A stretch of DNA of 64,000 bases from Hawksworthiomyces lignivorus (GCA_002917075.1 NTMA01000101.1:62001-126000); one strand, 5' to 3'. Positions 24,185 through 36,436 are shown, numbered from the stretch's first letter. Translations and numbers: made by a program. The notes: generated from the sequence alone by a model not told the origin.

Positions 24185-25252
24185 ATGGCCAGCACAGCCT
24201 TGTTCCGCCCCTCCGCCCTGTCTCGGCTGTTCCCCGGCAAGCCGGCCTTCACTGAGAAGAACCTCCCCGACCTGGCCGGCAAGGTCTACATTGTGACCGG
24301 CGCCAACTCGGGCGTCGGCCGCGAGCTGACTCGCCTGCTCTACGGCGCCAACGCCACCGTCTACATGGCCTGCCGGTCCGAGTCCAAGTGCCAGGCGGCC
24401 ATGCAGGAGATCAGGGCCGCCGTGGACAAGGACGCCAGCGGGGCGCCGGCCGCGGGCCGCCGCCTCGAGTACCTGCACCTGGACCTGGGCGACCTGAGCA
24501 CGATCAAGGCCACGGCGGCGGCGTTTTTGGCGCGCGAGCGGCAGCTGCACGTGCTGTTCAACAACGCGGGCGTGATGCTGCCGCCGCCGGGCCGCGACGC
24601 CACCGCGCAGGGCTACGAGCTGCAGCTGGGCACCAACTGCGTCGCGCCGTTCCTGCTGACCCAGCTGCTGACGCCCGCGCTGGCCGCCACCGCCGCCGAC
24701 CCGGCCACCCCTCCCGGCACCGTGCGCGTCGTCTGGGTCTCGTCCATGGCCGCCGAGATCTACAGCCAGCGCTACGGCGTCGACATGGCCAACCTCCGCG
24801 GCAAGGGCTACGTCCGCCCCGTCGACGACCCCATGGCCCGCTACGGCAACAGCAAGGCCGGCAACTACCTCCACAGCGTCGCCTACGCCCGCCGCCACCG
24901 CGACGGCGCCGGCGCCATCATCAGCGTCGCCGCCAACCCGGGCAACCTCGACTCCGACCTCTACCGCTCCACCGACGAGCAGAGCTTCGGCCTCTTCGAC
25001 AAGATCGGCATAAGCATGTTCCGCCGCTTCCTGCTCTACCCCGTCGTCTACGGCGCCTACACCGAGCTGTTTGCCGGCCTGTCGCCCTCCGTCACCCTCG
25101 ACAAGTCCGGCGCCTGGATTGGCCCCTGGGGCCGCTTCTTCACCATCCGCAAAGACGTGGCCGAGAACGCCAAGCTCGCGTCCGAGGGCGGCCGTGGCGG
25201 CGCCGAGGCCTTCTGGGACTGGACCATGGAGCAAGTCAAGCCGTACATGTGA
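24185..25252 (+). CDS. Short-chain dehydrogenase/reductase, retinol-dehydrogenase-like
   Basis: A single-exon gene of 355 residues. Classical SDR features are in order: cofactor loop TGANSGVG (38-45), NNAG (126-129), the catalytic Ser in WVSSMAAE (about 186) and the YxxxK pair in ARYGNSKAGN (Tyr220, Lys224), followed by NPGNLDSDLYR. The Arg of MACRSESK after strand two suggests NADP(H). A 30-residue N-terminal extension precedes the Rossmann fold, as in RDH/WWOX-like fungal SDRs. High GC and lack of introns contrast with its neighbours but the codon use resembles other GC-rich genes here. The substrate cannot be predicted. Confidence 0.93.
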   Translation: MASTALFRPSALSRLFPGKPAFTEKNLPDLAGKVYIVTGANSGVGRELTRLLYGANATVYMACRSESKCQAAMQEIRAAVDKDASGAPAAGRRLEYLHLDLGDLSTIKATAAAFLARERQLHVLFNNAGVMLPPPGRDATAQGYELQLGTNCVAPFLLTQLLTPALAATAADPATPPGTVRVVWVSSMAAEIYSQRYGVDMANLRGKGYVRPVDDPMARYGNSKAGNYLHSVAYARRHRDGAGAIISVAANPGNLDSDLYRSTDEQSFGLFDKIGISMFRRFLLYPVVYGAYTELFAGLSPSVTLDKSGAWIGPWGRFFTIRKDVAENAKLASEGGRGGAEAFWDWTMEQVKPYM

Positions 25253-25725
25253 AGTACCAGCATCTCTATGGCTTTTCCTTTTTGCGAATCTGCGGGTGCA
25301 TGCGCACTGTAATGACGTATATTGATATTTTTGGATACCTCTGAGTTTTTTGACTAGATAGAAATATTTTCTTAGACTTAATAGACTAGCAGTATGTATT
25401 ATATTACGATCTTAATAAATTAATCGCAAATACCAGCAAAGCATCAAAAAAGTGCCAAAATATAGATTGATCAAAGGTTCGTTGATTCAGTTGCTAAAAA
25501 CAAAAACCCAATGCTCCCAGGGCTATCCATCCCAATAGTAATCGTACACTCCATTCACGGCTTTTTCTCCCATGCCGTTACCCCTTCCTATGCGTATTCC
25601 AAAAAAAGAAGACATAAAACCGAAAGTAGCCCAAACTCCATCCCAAATGCGAAAAATAACACAAGGTAGCCAGCAACAGAAACATACAATACATAAAACT
25701 GTCCGCTCTCCCCTTTTCTCCACGC
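25253..25725. other. Convergent 3' spacer
   Basis: AT-rich tail-to-tail region between the SDR gene and the coiled-coil protein gene, holding the two 3' UTRs. Confidence 0.6.
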
Positions 25726-27895
25726 TCATGCTAAGAAGCTTGCGTTTACTCCGCGCCGATCGCGCTTGAGCGGTGAGAATCCACCACCGACTGTACCAAA
25801 CGCATTTCGCACACCACCCAGCATGGTCCGCTTTCCACCCGCTGCGCCGAGAGGCTTCACCGAGCGCTTGACAGCCACGCCGTTACCACTAGCTGTTGGT
25901 GCCGCAGCGGCCGCAGGCTTCGCTGGACGTGCTAGGGCTCCGTTCTCCTTGTCACCGTCGTCGTCATCCTCGTCAAAGATCGTCTTGCTGCTGGCACCAA
26001 GGATCTTCCGCTTCTTCTTCTTCGGCTCGGCTGCTGTTGGACGAGTTGCAGCTGGTGCTCTGGCGGCGGCAGCAGCGTCGCTCTTCTCCTTTAATGCGAC
26101 AGTGGCGGTAGCTGGTGGTAGGTTCTCTTGCTCGTTTGATGGCTCATCGGCTGGTGCCTTTGCTGCGGTGGCCTTCTTTAATAAAGGCTCACTTGCGATT
26201 GTTGCAGTGCTCGTAGCCGGTGGGGCCTTCATGTTCTTCTTGGAGAGAGAAGCTTCTCCGAGAATCTTGTCTTTGGGTGGCCGGCCACGGCGCTTCGGTG
26301 CCTCGGCCTCAGTCTCGGCGGGCTTCTCCGGGGCGGCGAAGGACGATGTAGAGCTGCTAATGTCGACGGATGACAACATCTCTGAGGCAGATACGCGTGT
26401 CCCGGTGATTGAATCTTCGATCAGCTCACTTTCCTCTTGTGCGGCCATGCTCGGCGCTGTCGTGTCGTCTGTTGCTGGCTTTTCCGTGTTTGATGTCGTG
26501 GACTTGTCTGCTGCGGCTGCGGCTGCTGCTGGCGCTCCATCTTGGGAGTCGTCCATGGGGTTGGTCGTCTTGTTGAGGAACGGCGTGATGGAGAAAGTAG
26601 ACTTTTGCACTACCGTGGCGGGATCAAAGCCTCGCTTCTTAAGCGGCCGCTTCGTCCGCTCGTCCTTGGCAATGCCAGGTGTCTGAAGCACTGGCTCTGG
26701 ACCGCCTGGCTCTTCTGCTCGCCGCTTCCGCTGGCCCTGCCCTTGCAGCTTTGTCACGGTGGTCTTTGCCTTCTTAGGGCCCTCTGCCGTCTTGGCCGTG
26801 ACTGCTGCGCGCGCGGCCTTGCCCTGCTCCATCGCTTCCGCTAGCTCTGTTCGTGTAGATCGCAGCTCTTCTCGGGTCTCTCGTAGCTTGGCTTTCAGAT
26901 CGCCGACGCGCTGTTCGAAGACATCCAGCTCGCCGCGCACTTCGGAGAGCTCAGTCTCCAAGGCTTTCCGCGCCCGTTGGCTCTCGCGCTTCTCTTCTTC
27001 GAGCGCTTTCTCCAGCGCCTGCACCTTCTTCTGTGCCTTGTCGGCTGCCTCAGCTGTGTCTACCTGTGTATTCTTCTCATCCTGTTCCTGCTGTATCTTT
27101 TCGCGGGCACGCCGCTCGCTTGCTAGCTTCTTCTCTAGATCCTGCACCTGCTGCCGCAGGTCGTCTTCTACTTCATTGTCTTGGCTAGTCTGCCGCTGCG
27201 CAGCGCGCTGTGCAGCACGCTTCTCATTTGCTAACTCGACTTCTAGAGCGTTCAGCTGCCGCTCAAGCGCTAGCTTCTCGGCAAGAACATCCTTTTGATG
27301 GGTCAATTGAGATCGGAGATGCTCAATTTCGGGTTTCAAAACAGCAATCTCGCGGGACATGGCCAGCTTCTCAGCTAGCATCTTTGTAGAATCTTGGGTA
27401 ACGCTGTTCAGAGACAATAATTCCGTCTAGAAAATGAGTGTCAGCGGGCTGCGTGCTCTTCGCCATTGCACCTTATTCTTAGTACTTGGGGGATTTCACA
27501 TACCCGCAGAGCAGAATGTTCGCGAGCTTGCGCCCGCAGCTGGTTGTCCTGCTCTCGAGATTTCTTCTCTACGCTGTCCAGCTTAAACTGGGCACCGTCG
27601 TACTGGGAGGATAATTCGTTGACGCGGCCGTCGAGCTGTGCCACCTGGTCTTTGAGCTGGGCGTTCTCTTCTTTCAAAAGCACAACTTGTACTTTCTGCC
27701 TCCGAGTCTCCTCATCCTTCACAGTGAGGGCTTCCTTGTGCCTGGCTTCTAGGTATTTGATATCGAGTTCGTGACTCTTTGTGGATTTCTAGAACAGGCA
27801 AAACTGTCAGCATTGGCTAAACACAAACCATCTTGGAAGCAAAAAGGCAAGGCAAGTCAGATGTCACCGCACCTTGTCAATGTCCATGGTCGTCA
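25726..27895 (-). CDS. Coiled-coil protein with AT-hook, function unknown
   Basis: Exons in reading order are 27895-27872, 27788-27504 and 27426-25726, 669 residues. Residues 5 to about 330 are almost uninterrupted charged coiled coil (Glu/Lys/Gln/Leu heptads). The second half is low-complexity Ala/Ser/Lys sequence. It contains an AT-hook (APKRRGRPPKDK), nuclear-localisation-like basic clusters (KKKKRKILG, KRPLKKRG), a patch STFSITPFLNKTTNP and a distinctive end, GGFSPLKRDRRGVNASFLA, that looks like a short binding motif. This suggests a nuclear, DNA- or chromosome-associated structural protein, perhaps a kinetochore, spindle or chromatin scaffold; that is inference. Two nearby ATGs exist; the first was chosen. 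The gene is divergent from OST3. Confidence 0.85.
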
Positions 27896-28699
27896 TGGTT
27901 TCTGTTGGAGGGCGCGGTCAGCCGCGACAGCAACTCCGCAAGAGGGAGAGAAGGATGAAAAGCAAGGCAAGACAAAGATAGCAAACGGAAGATGGTAAGA
28001 TATTTTGAACGTTCCCTAATAAAGGTCGAAAGATGAATTCAAATAATGATCACAAATAATGATCAAGGAAAAGTCCCCTGCGATAAGAGGAGAAGGTTTC
28101 ACTGCCGCCTGTGACAATGCTTCAAGCCCGCAAGAATCAAGCCAGTGAATGGGGAAGAGAGAGCGGAGCGAGGAGACGGCAGCAGCCAGCTGGTTGTCAG
28201 TGGGTCAATGTTTTGGTTGTTTTGGTTGTTTACTTTCCTCCCGAAAAAGGTTAGTTCAAATACTTAGTCAGCTAATCCCACATGACGAAACGCCCTATCG
28301 GGATCGGCGCTAAGATGGTCCGTAACAACAGATTGCATTCGCCAGTGGGGGTCTTTGGGCCAATCAGACGTTGCAGACAGCTTACGGCGTACGTGGTTCC
28401 TTGAACTGGTCCAAGAACAGCTTCACTACTTCGAGAGACATACAGTGGCCGTTCGTTCCCATGTTCCTCAGTTCCAACGTCAACGTCAAAAAAAAAAAGG
28501 GACGAAGAATAAGAAACGAAAGATCTAGCATACCTCTCTTCTCGGCTGCTGACAGCAGCAAGCTATAGCCAATTCCTCTCCGAGAATTGAATTTCATTTT
28601 CTTGTCGTTCTCTTAATTAGACTTATCTACATCCTTTCTCTATTTTTGCTTTCTTTTTTGCCCTTCTTTCCCCGTTCTCCCCATCATCCTTTTGCGACA
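27896..28699. other. Divergent promoter region
   Basis: Shared upstream DNA of the coiled-coil gene (minus) and the OST3/6 gene (plus). It has a TTTTGGTTG direct repeat near 28209-28230 and a CT-rich leader before the OST ATG. No gene seen. Confidence 0.55.
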
Positions 28700-29949
28700 A
28701 TGCGCTGGCTTTCGCTTCTCGCTACGTCCCTCCTCTGCGTCGGCAGCAGCCTCGCGGCTACGAAGAAGGCTGATCGGTTCCAAGAGTTCCAAGCCAAGCA
28801 GCTCTCCTCGACACCCATCAAGCTCGACGATGCCTCGTACCGCAAGCTCGTCAACGGCCAGCGCGACTACAGCTCGGCAGTCCTTCTCACTGCCATGGAT
28901 GCCCGGTACGGCTGCCAGCTGTGCCGTGAGTTCCAGCCCGAGTTTGACCTGCTGGCCCGCAGTTGGACCAAGGGCGACAAGGTTGGAGAGTCGCGGGTGA
29001 TCTATGCTACCCTGGACTTCAGCGACGGCCGAGATACGTTTCTCTCTGTATGTACTTCTATTGGCGGGGGAGGCATCCTGCATCTCTCCCATGAACCGGG
29101 CAATCGATCTTTGTTACTGACTTCGTCTTCTCCTTCGCTCTTTTAGCTTGGTCTGCAAACTGCCCCCGTACTGCTGTTCTTCCCTCCTACAAGCGGCCCC
29201 CATGCCGTTGCTTCTGCCGAGCCCCTCCGTTATGACTTTACCAATGGGTAAGCAATTCTTTTGGACGCAACTCATATTTCGATGACGCTTTTAGAGGCAC
29301 CGATGCTGATACTCTCTTTTCTTTCTGCTACAGCCCCGGTCCTGCCGAAGTCGTCCATGATTGGATTTCCCGCCAGCTCCCCGACCGCCCCCACCCTGCT
29401 ATCAAGCGCCCGATCAACTGGTTTGCCTGGATCACGAGCATCACCATCCTCCTGGGCTCGGGCACGGCGCTGTATGTGGCTGCGCCCTACGTCCTCCCCG
29501 TTATCCAGAACCGCAACATCTGGGCCGCCATCAGCCTGATTTCGATCCTCCTCTTTATCAGCGGCCACATGTTCAACCACATCCGCAAGGTCCCCTACGT
29601 TGCAGGCGACGGCCGCGGTGGTATCAGCTATTTCGCGGGCGGCTTCCAGAACCAGTTCGGCATGGAGACGCAGCTTATCGCTGCCATGTGTAAGTGATGA
29701 TAGGGACAGCGGCTTGTTTGAGTCTGTTTGTAGCTATTTTCTGACATTCTTTCCCTCATTTTAGACGGCGTCCTCTCGTTCGCTGCTATTTCTCTGGCCG
29801 TCAAGGTGCCCCGGATAGCCGATGCGAAGATGCAGCAGGCGGCCGCCCTGATCTGGGGCGCCGTCCTCTTCCTCATGTACAGCTTCTTGCTGAGCGTCTT
29901 CCGTGTGAAGAATGGCGGCTACCCCTTCACGCTGCCTCCGTTCATGTGA
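28700..29949 (+). CDS. OST3: Oligosaccharyltransferase subunit OST3/OST6
   Basis: Exons are 28700-29047, 29147-29247, 29334-29689 and 29765-29949, 329 residues. It is the thioredoxin-like subunit of the ER oligosaccharyltransferase, which holds acceptor proteins by mixed disulfides to help N-glycosylation. A signal peptide occupies residues 1-19. The lumenal thioredoxin domain has the redox pair YGCQLC (Cys72, Cys75). Four C-terminal membrane helices follow, with the family's SGHMFNHIRKVPY and GGISYFAGGFQNQFGMETQ loops between the second and third. The start at 28700 directly precedes the signal peptide; an upstream in-frame extension has no ATG of better fit. Whether it corresponds to Ost3 or Ost6 is unresolved, since filamentous fungi usually keep one. 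Confidence 0.95.
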
Positions 29950-32538
29950 GAGCACCAAGTGTATACAAGCTCGGATGTTAGGCACGACGCTGCACATACG
30001 CTCCACACCATTTAACAAATTACCTGGTGCATTGTGTGGCAAAACTCAAGGACCTAGAAGGACCGCCTGCGAGAAGAGAGGCAAAAACCTTCCAAAAAGA
30101 ATTTGTACAAAATTCAATTTAAAACTGGGATACACAAAATTTAGGAGGGCGTTGGGCTGATCTGTTAGCCAAACAATGAATGTACGAACAACGGAAAAAG
30201 AGGTCTTCCGGAGAGATCGTCTGTGTTTGTTTTCTAGTTACTCCCAGTTCCTATGGGCAATCTGCTCTTTGCTATTTTTCCAACTACTCATCGCTTTCTT
30301 TTGTTTTTGAAATGGCGACCATACATTATCTACATATAAACAAGAGTTCATTTTAATCTGAGCAAGTATTGTGCACGTTTGGGCTTTTATTTATTGACAC
30401 AATGTAGGAATTGCACATCGCGAGATGTGGGCGGTTTTTGCGGAAGCTTGCTACAGCTCCTGCTCGGAGTTGGCCTTCCGAGAGATATGAAAAATGCCCC
30501 ATATGACCAGTTAGAAATCAACAAGCCCCAAGCGAAGGACCAAGCCAAAAAGGTAGGGATGGCAAACCGGATACCCTGGCAACGCTTTTTTGGTAGGTTC
30601 AATGGAGAGAGCTTCATCGACTCTCTAAGCTTGGATGGCGTCTGCTCCGTTGATATAAATTTAATCCTCTCACAATTTCTTTATCGTGTCTCACGTCACA
30701 GCTTGTTAATATTTTAAGGGACAGTGTCTGAGCAGAATCAGATATTGAGTCCCACACTGGATAAGAAGCATGCCGAATCACAGCCATCACCAGGAGGCGA
30801 ATCGTTTTCAGTATGCTACTACGTTATATGAGGCTGAGAATGGTCATCTCCCTCTGTATGCATGGGTCGGCTAGATCGGATACAGGGAGCGGGTAGGCTT
30901 GCACATTTCTCTTTGTACATGACTTCACGGGCATCGGGGAAGGCCAAGACAATTCAACGCGGACTCTTCAATTTTGCTATTCTTATCTGGAAGAGCGAAG
31001 AGCACCAAGAAAAGATGTTCGTGCCAGCCAAGAATACCAGAAATGAGAAGAAGCATCTGCAGCTAAAAAAGGCACGTCGTCCAAGACGGGCTCATCCGTA
31101 CCATACATCATCCGCAAGAGACAGTTATTCCTCGGCGCCGAGTTATGACAAGAAAAAGCCAAGAAAGCTTCTCATTTTGACGCATGAGACTTGTTCAGAG
31201 AAAGAGAAAAAAGCAAAAGAGAGGAAATAGAATTGGCATTAATGATTTTTTTTTTAAAAGCATGTAACTGATATATGCTTGCTTTTGAGGAAACGAAAGT
31301 ACATACGGCTCAGCTGATTTAGCATTAGGTTTCTCGCAGTGTTCATCTGAAGTCATATTCGTAACTTTTGTCTCTGTATTTTGTCTATACATCACTTAAG
31401 GTCGTTTTGATGCTGAATATTCTTGTTTGGATAAGGACTTCCAGAAGCATTCTGCTACCATGGATTGTATATCAGAAGAGCCACTGTTATGCGGCATCTG
31501 CTGAATGCATCCCTTTTTTTCCGGTAGTACCACACAAAGGTAAGCCGGCACGGGTTTCTCTCATTTTCTCATTCCATAGTTATGTTTAGCCGGCCCGCTT
31601 GAGCCTATCCAGAATGACCTGCTCTCCTCTTTATTCGGGTCGAGAAATCGGCAAGTTGGAAAAATACAGGGCTTAACAAATGGGGGAAGCTGAGAAGATG
31701 AGGGAAAAGGCCTCAATTCTACCGTGGACCTGGAAAAAGTTTCTCTCGTATAGGCTAAAACGTAAACACACAATAAGGAACGAAGCGACACCAAACGCTG
31801 TAGATGGCGTTTTTTACCTGCCTTGACATCAAGCTATTGCTAAGCTTTTCTCTCCAGCAGCCCCAACAGCCCACGATCAAACCACAGTTGCATTCAAGCG
31901 GGCTGGACTCTATTCTTCAACTCCCCCTGCCCAATTCGTCTGCTCCGTGCTACGACCAGAGCTGTTTAGTCTCGCTGATATTTTTTAAACATGCTTATAG
32001 AATAAGGTGTTGCTTATTTACAAACCTCTTCCCAAAACGGAGGGATAAAAGCAGCGGTTGAGCTCCGTGTATTTCTCTCACTGAAATCAAATAGGACCGA
32101 AGGCGGCTACGATATTACTAGGTATCTAGAATTTGAAGCATACGCAAGCAAATCTATTTCTAAGCTAGAAGAAGATTATACGAAAGTAAAATGATAGACT
32201 ACTTTTTACGGTTCTAAGTGATCTTGAATACCTATTTACCGAAGTTCTCCCATGTATCCTCAGTTCTTCCACAATGTTTACGAGTATTCGAAAAGTCGTC
32301 GTCCTTTCTGCGCTGCACCTAGTGACTTACTGTTGATTTTATTTACCAATTTGCTCTGCTTCTATTTCTTATATACGAATCCCATATCATACTTTCTCTG
32401 TGCTGAGCTACATGAGCTGCTCTGAGCTTCCAACCAATGCTTCCTTTTTTTCCGCACCAGAAAAATTGTCCCCGCATTTTTTGGCTTTACAAATAATATC
32501 AGTGAAGGGACTCAAACGACTTCAACCTCATATGAACG

Positions 32539-32599
32539 CATATGAAGTATATGAAGTATATGAAGTATATGAAGTATATGAAGTGTATGAAGTATGAGG
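32539..32599. repeat. 9-base tandem repeat, about six copies
   Basis: The unit TATATGAAG repeats six times (first copy CATATGAAG, one copy TGTATGAAG), ending in a partial copy. Non-coding, AT-rich context. Confidence 0.9.
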
Positions 32600-33535
32600 T
32601 ACTCAATTAGACGAGATATTTGACAGGCACCTCGTCTTGCAGCCTCTTGCTCTTATGAATGTCCATTTTCCCCTTTTCTTGGCACTGGTTTATATATGGA
32701 TCTCGTTTTATGTTTTCCTGCAAGGGCTTCAGGCTGGGGAGAAACGCGGGAGTTGTATGCGGATGTTTGCATGCTGGAAGAATGAAAGTCATATATTTCT
32801 GCTCTTCTGGGGGAACCATCTTATTTACTTTCTCCACACCTCAAGTGAGAACGTGGATGCGTGAGAGATGCATCCAGCCCACCAGAGCCGGTCCGTCGGC
32901 CATCGTCTCGTTCTGATATTGCGGTTCCTATAGTAGCACATGGATCTCTCTCTCTGTCTCTTCCGGACCGTTTCCTTTCCTTTTGAAGGAGGCTTCCCAA
33001 TCACGGCACCTCCTCGTCGCCCCGCATTTTCTTTGATTAAACCTGCTATATCACTATTATCGCCCATCTCTTTTCATCTCCTTGCTCGGTTTATTTCTCC
33101 TATTGCCGTGCGACCTTGCCGACCGTGCTTCATCTCTAGCAAGGGCGACGATGAGCAGCGAGTGGTGCTCGGAACCTCGCGTCCGAGCAGTCTACCTAGA
33201 CGGTGGCGGGCCCTATTTCCTGATTGCAGAAGTACTGCGTACTTCTGGATGCAGAAAGGAAGCCTTGGAAGAGTGGGATGCTCAGGTACAAGTGGAAAGA
33301 TGAGGAGAGACGTGCGCAGAACGAGAATGGAAGGAGAAGCAGTGAGCCATAGAGAGAGAGAACAGATGCCGGGAAAACGGAAAAGATGGGATCTAGAATC
33401 CAGAATGGTCTTTCTAGACGGGAGACGCTCACAAGCATCATCTCCCAGCTCCTCTTGCTCTCCTTCCCCCCGGGTGAGATCTCATCCCCGTTTTTGCACC
33501 CCCATGGGGGTCTCGGAGTCCTCCCACTTCGTTGG

Positions 33536-33542
33536 TATAAAG
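33536..33542 (+). promoter_or_regulatory. TATA box of the GH6 gene
   Basis: TATAAAG lies about 150 bases before the GH6 ATG and is followed by a CT-rich leader ending in ACAACC-ATG. The position fits a strongly regulated fungal cellulase promoter. A CCGGGG sequence on the minus strand at about 33468-33473 fits the loose SYGGRG consensus for the carbon repressor CreA/CRE1, but such matches are common by chance. Confidence 0.6.
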
Positions 33543-33691
33543 GTACCGGGTCCCTTGCCCCCTTTGCTCCGCAGAGCTTCTTCTTCTCTTTTCTCTTCCC
33601 TCTCTTCATCCTGTCTCACCCCTCGATCAGCTACGCCCCCCTCATCGTTGCGATCTCTGTCCAGTCCCGCTCCAGAACAAAAAAGACAACC

Positions 33692-35090
33692 ATGAAGTTC
33701 CAGTACTCTGCCCTGCTGGCACTTGCTGCCACGGCCTATGCCGCCCCCCCGACGGCCTCCATCAAGGAGGTGCCCCGCCAGGCCTCCGCCGGCTGCTCGT
33801 CAGCCGTGACCCTGGACGCCAGCTCCAACCCGTTCACCAAGTACACGCTGCACCCCAACATCTACTACCGCAAGGAAGTTGATGCTGCCGTCAAGGCCAT
33901 CACCGACTCCAGCCTGGCTGCCTCCGCCGCCAAGGTTGCTGATGTTGGTACTTTCCTGTGGATGTAAGTGTTCCTCCCTCCTATATATTTGATGTCTTCT
34001 TCTATAGCGGGAGAGGCAGCTCAACTGCAGGACAAAAAAAAGAGTAAAAAGAGCACACATTCTGACATGCCCACTCCAGTGACACCATTGAGAACATTGG
34101 CAAGATCGAGCCCGCCGTCGCTGATGTGCCCTGCGCCAACATCCTGGGTCTGGTCATCTACGATCTGCCCGGACGTGATTGCAACGCCAAGGCCTCCAAC
34201 GGTGAACTGAAGGTCGGCGAGATCGACAAGTACAAGAGCGACTACATTGACCGTACGTATTTGAGCCAGAGCGCACGCGCAGCTGCGCTGCCGTCCCTGA
34301 AGCAGAGAAAAGTGCGGATGAGCTAACAGGTGGTGGAACAACAGCCATTGTCAAGCTGCTGAAGGCGCACCCCAACACTGCCTTCGCCCTGGTCATCGAA
34401 CCCGACTCCCTGCCCAACCTGGTGACGAACGGCGACAAGGACGCCTGCAAGAACAGCGCCGACGGCTACCGCGAGGGCGTTGCCTACGCGCTCAAGAACC
34501 TGAACCTGCCCAACGTGGTCATGTACATTGATGCTGGCCACGGCGGTTGGCTCGGCTGGGACGCCAACCTGAAGCCCGGCGCGCAGGAGCTCGCCAAGGT
34601 GTACAAGAACGCCGGCAGCCCCAAGCAGGTGCGCGGCTGGTCGACCAACACGGCCGGCTGGAACTCCTGGGACCAGAGCCCTGGCGAGTTCTCCACCGCC
34701 TCGGACGCCAAGTACAACAAGTGCCAGAACGAGAAGACATACGTCGACACCTTTGCGCCGCTGCTGAAGCAGAATGGCATGCCCAACCATGCCATCGTCG
34801 ATACCGGCCGCAATGCCGTCACCGGCCTGCGCAAGGAGTGGGGCGACTGGTGCAACGTCAAGGGCGCCGGCTTCGGCGTGCGGCCCACGTCCAGCACGGG
34901 CGACGACCTGGCCGACGCTTTCGTCTGGATCAAGCCCGGCGGTGAGTCCGACGGCACCAGCGACAGCAGCGCCAACCGCTACGACAGCTTCTGCGGCAAG
35001 GACGACGCCTACCAGCCGTCGCCCGAGGCCGGTACCTGGAACCAGGCCTACTTCGAGGACCTCGTCAAGAACGCCAAGCCCTCGTTCTAA
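33692..35090 (+). CDS. Secreted GH6 cellobiohydrolase/endoglucanase without CBM
   Basis: Exons are 33692-33963, 34080-34252 and 34345-35090, 396 residues. GH6 enzymes cleave cellulose with inversion of configuration, cellobiohydrolases acting from the non-reducing end. A signal peptide of about 18 residues is followed almost directly by the catalytic domain. Family signatures are VIYDLPGRDC (116-125, containing a catalytic-acid-region Asp) and ALVIEPDSLPN (163-172). The substrate-cleft blocks YIDAGHGGWLGWD, VRGWSTNTAGWN, DTGRNAVTG and WCNVKGAGFGVRPT follow. There is no N- or C-terminal CBM1 or Ser/Thr linker, as in the Cel6C-like subgroup. Loop-level exo versus endo mode cannot be judged here. 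Confidence 0.95.
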
Positions 35091-36304
35091 GCGAGTCGCT
35101 CGCCGAGCAGGCTGGCGTGACGAGGGGGGCGGGGGAAGCGGGGAACAAAAGTGTCGTTCATCTTCACACATCGCGCACAGGTTCTTGGTAGTTCTGTCTC
35201 ATGTTTTTTTTTTCTCTCACTTCCTTCTTTCACCGCAACACAAGCAAGAAAAGGAGCTTTGGGCGCTGCGGACAAAGCTTCACAAGACAAGCAGAGGGAG
35301 GGCATTGTAAATATTGGCTACGCCCACAACCCCTTGGAAAAGCAGGGGAGGTCTCGCACAAGCAAGTCGCTCCTCTCCACTGTTAACCCGGTGGCAAGCA
35401 AAAAGAATAATAATGACAAGATTTTTGATGCAAATAAGCAAAGCAGATGAACGAAAGAAAAATTGCTTCCCGCTCTAACAGTGACTCAATTGGACTATGC
35501 TTGAATGGTCTGTATTCCTCCGGATACAATCCCTGTTCTCTGTAAGCTTAGAACGTGCAATGCCAGCACCTGGGCCTCTGGCCTAATGTTTCGCAGCAGT
35601 AGAGCAAGTGAAAAGGACGCTTCGTTCTTGATATGTGCACAGCCCTCAGATACTAGGGGGTCACATACGATACCGTTGCACACCGCAGAATTAACTCCTT
35701 TTTCTCTGCTCTTCCTTTGTTCTTATGTTATGAGAAAAGAATCATAAACGTACCATATTCATGCTACCCGACTACGGAATGTAACCATCTTGGGCTGATT
35801 GACCCCCATCTGCCGCCGCTTGTTTCTTTTTGTCTGCTTGGCCGCTTTTTTTCTTATTTTTGCTGTTTAATTTTGCATTTTATTTAATTTGTGCCTGGAG
35901 CTATCTCTCCAGAAGCTAACTCATCCAATAAGAGGGGTCGTATTCAGACTCTCATCCGCGTCATTTTTTTCTCTCTCTCTCTCTCTGCTTCTGGACCCAT
36001 TGGACAAACAGCGAGAAAAAGAGCGATTTTTGCTTTTCTTGTTTTTCATATCTGGTTTTTCTCAGAATGGGGGTTCACTAGAGAGGGAAAGCGCCCACAT
36101 TGTGAGCGTGCAAATGTGAGGCGCAACTTTGCGAGATAATGATTATTGTCCCCCCTACCCCTCCTGGTATGATGTAGTCACGTATGGCCAAGAGATATTT
36201 TTTTATTATCTTATTGTAAAATATGCCTCGTAAACCAAAAAAAAAAGTATCAGCACACCCCACCCCCGCAGGACGTAGCAGTCGTAGAAATAATGGCAAT
36301 AATT
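35091..36304. other. Convergent 3' spacer
   Basis: Tail-to-tail region between the GH6 and aldolase genes, with poly-T runs and a (CT)n tract near 35971-35987. No gene seen. Confidence 0.6.
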
Positions 36305-36403
36305 TTACAGCTGGCCGGCAGCGCCGAAGTCGTCGAGGGCCTCGGCGACGCGAGCCTTCATGGTCTTCTCGCCCTCGCGGACCCAGACGCGGGGGTCGTA
36401 CTT

Positions 36404-36436
<33 letters not shown>

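Larger units (their letters stand above)
29950..33691. other. Long gene-free stretch and GH6 upstream region
   Basis: 3.7 kb, AT-rich from 30100 to 32850. It holds the OST3/6 3' UTR, a 9-base tandem repeat near 32540 and the GH6 promoter from about 33100. A 251-codon open frame (32940-33695) overlaps the GH6 TATA box and start and was rejected. No RNA gene or repeat family was recognised. Confidence 0.5.

Noticed and set aside
24176..25234. 352-codon open frame antisense to the SDR gene
   Set aside because: Shadow of a GC-rich single-exon gene; the sense frame has all SDR motifs.
32940..33695. 251-codon open frame before the GH6 gene
   Set aside because: It overlaps the GH6 TATA box, leader and start codon. 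Its translation is Ser/Pro/Arg-rich from CT-rich promoter DNA and resembles no family.
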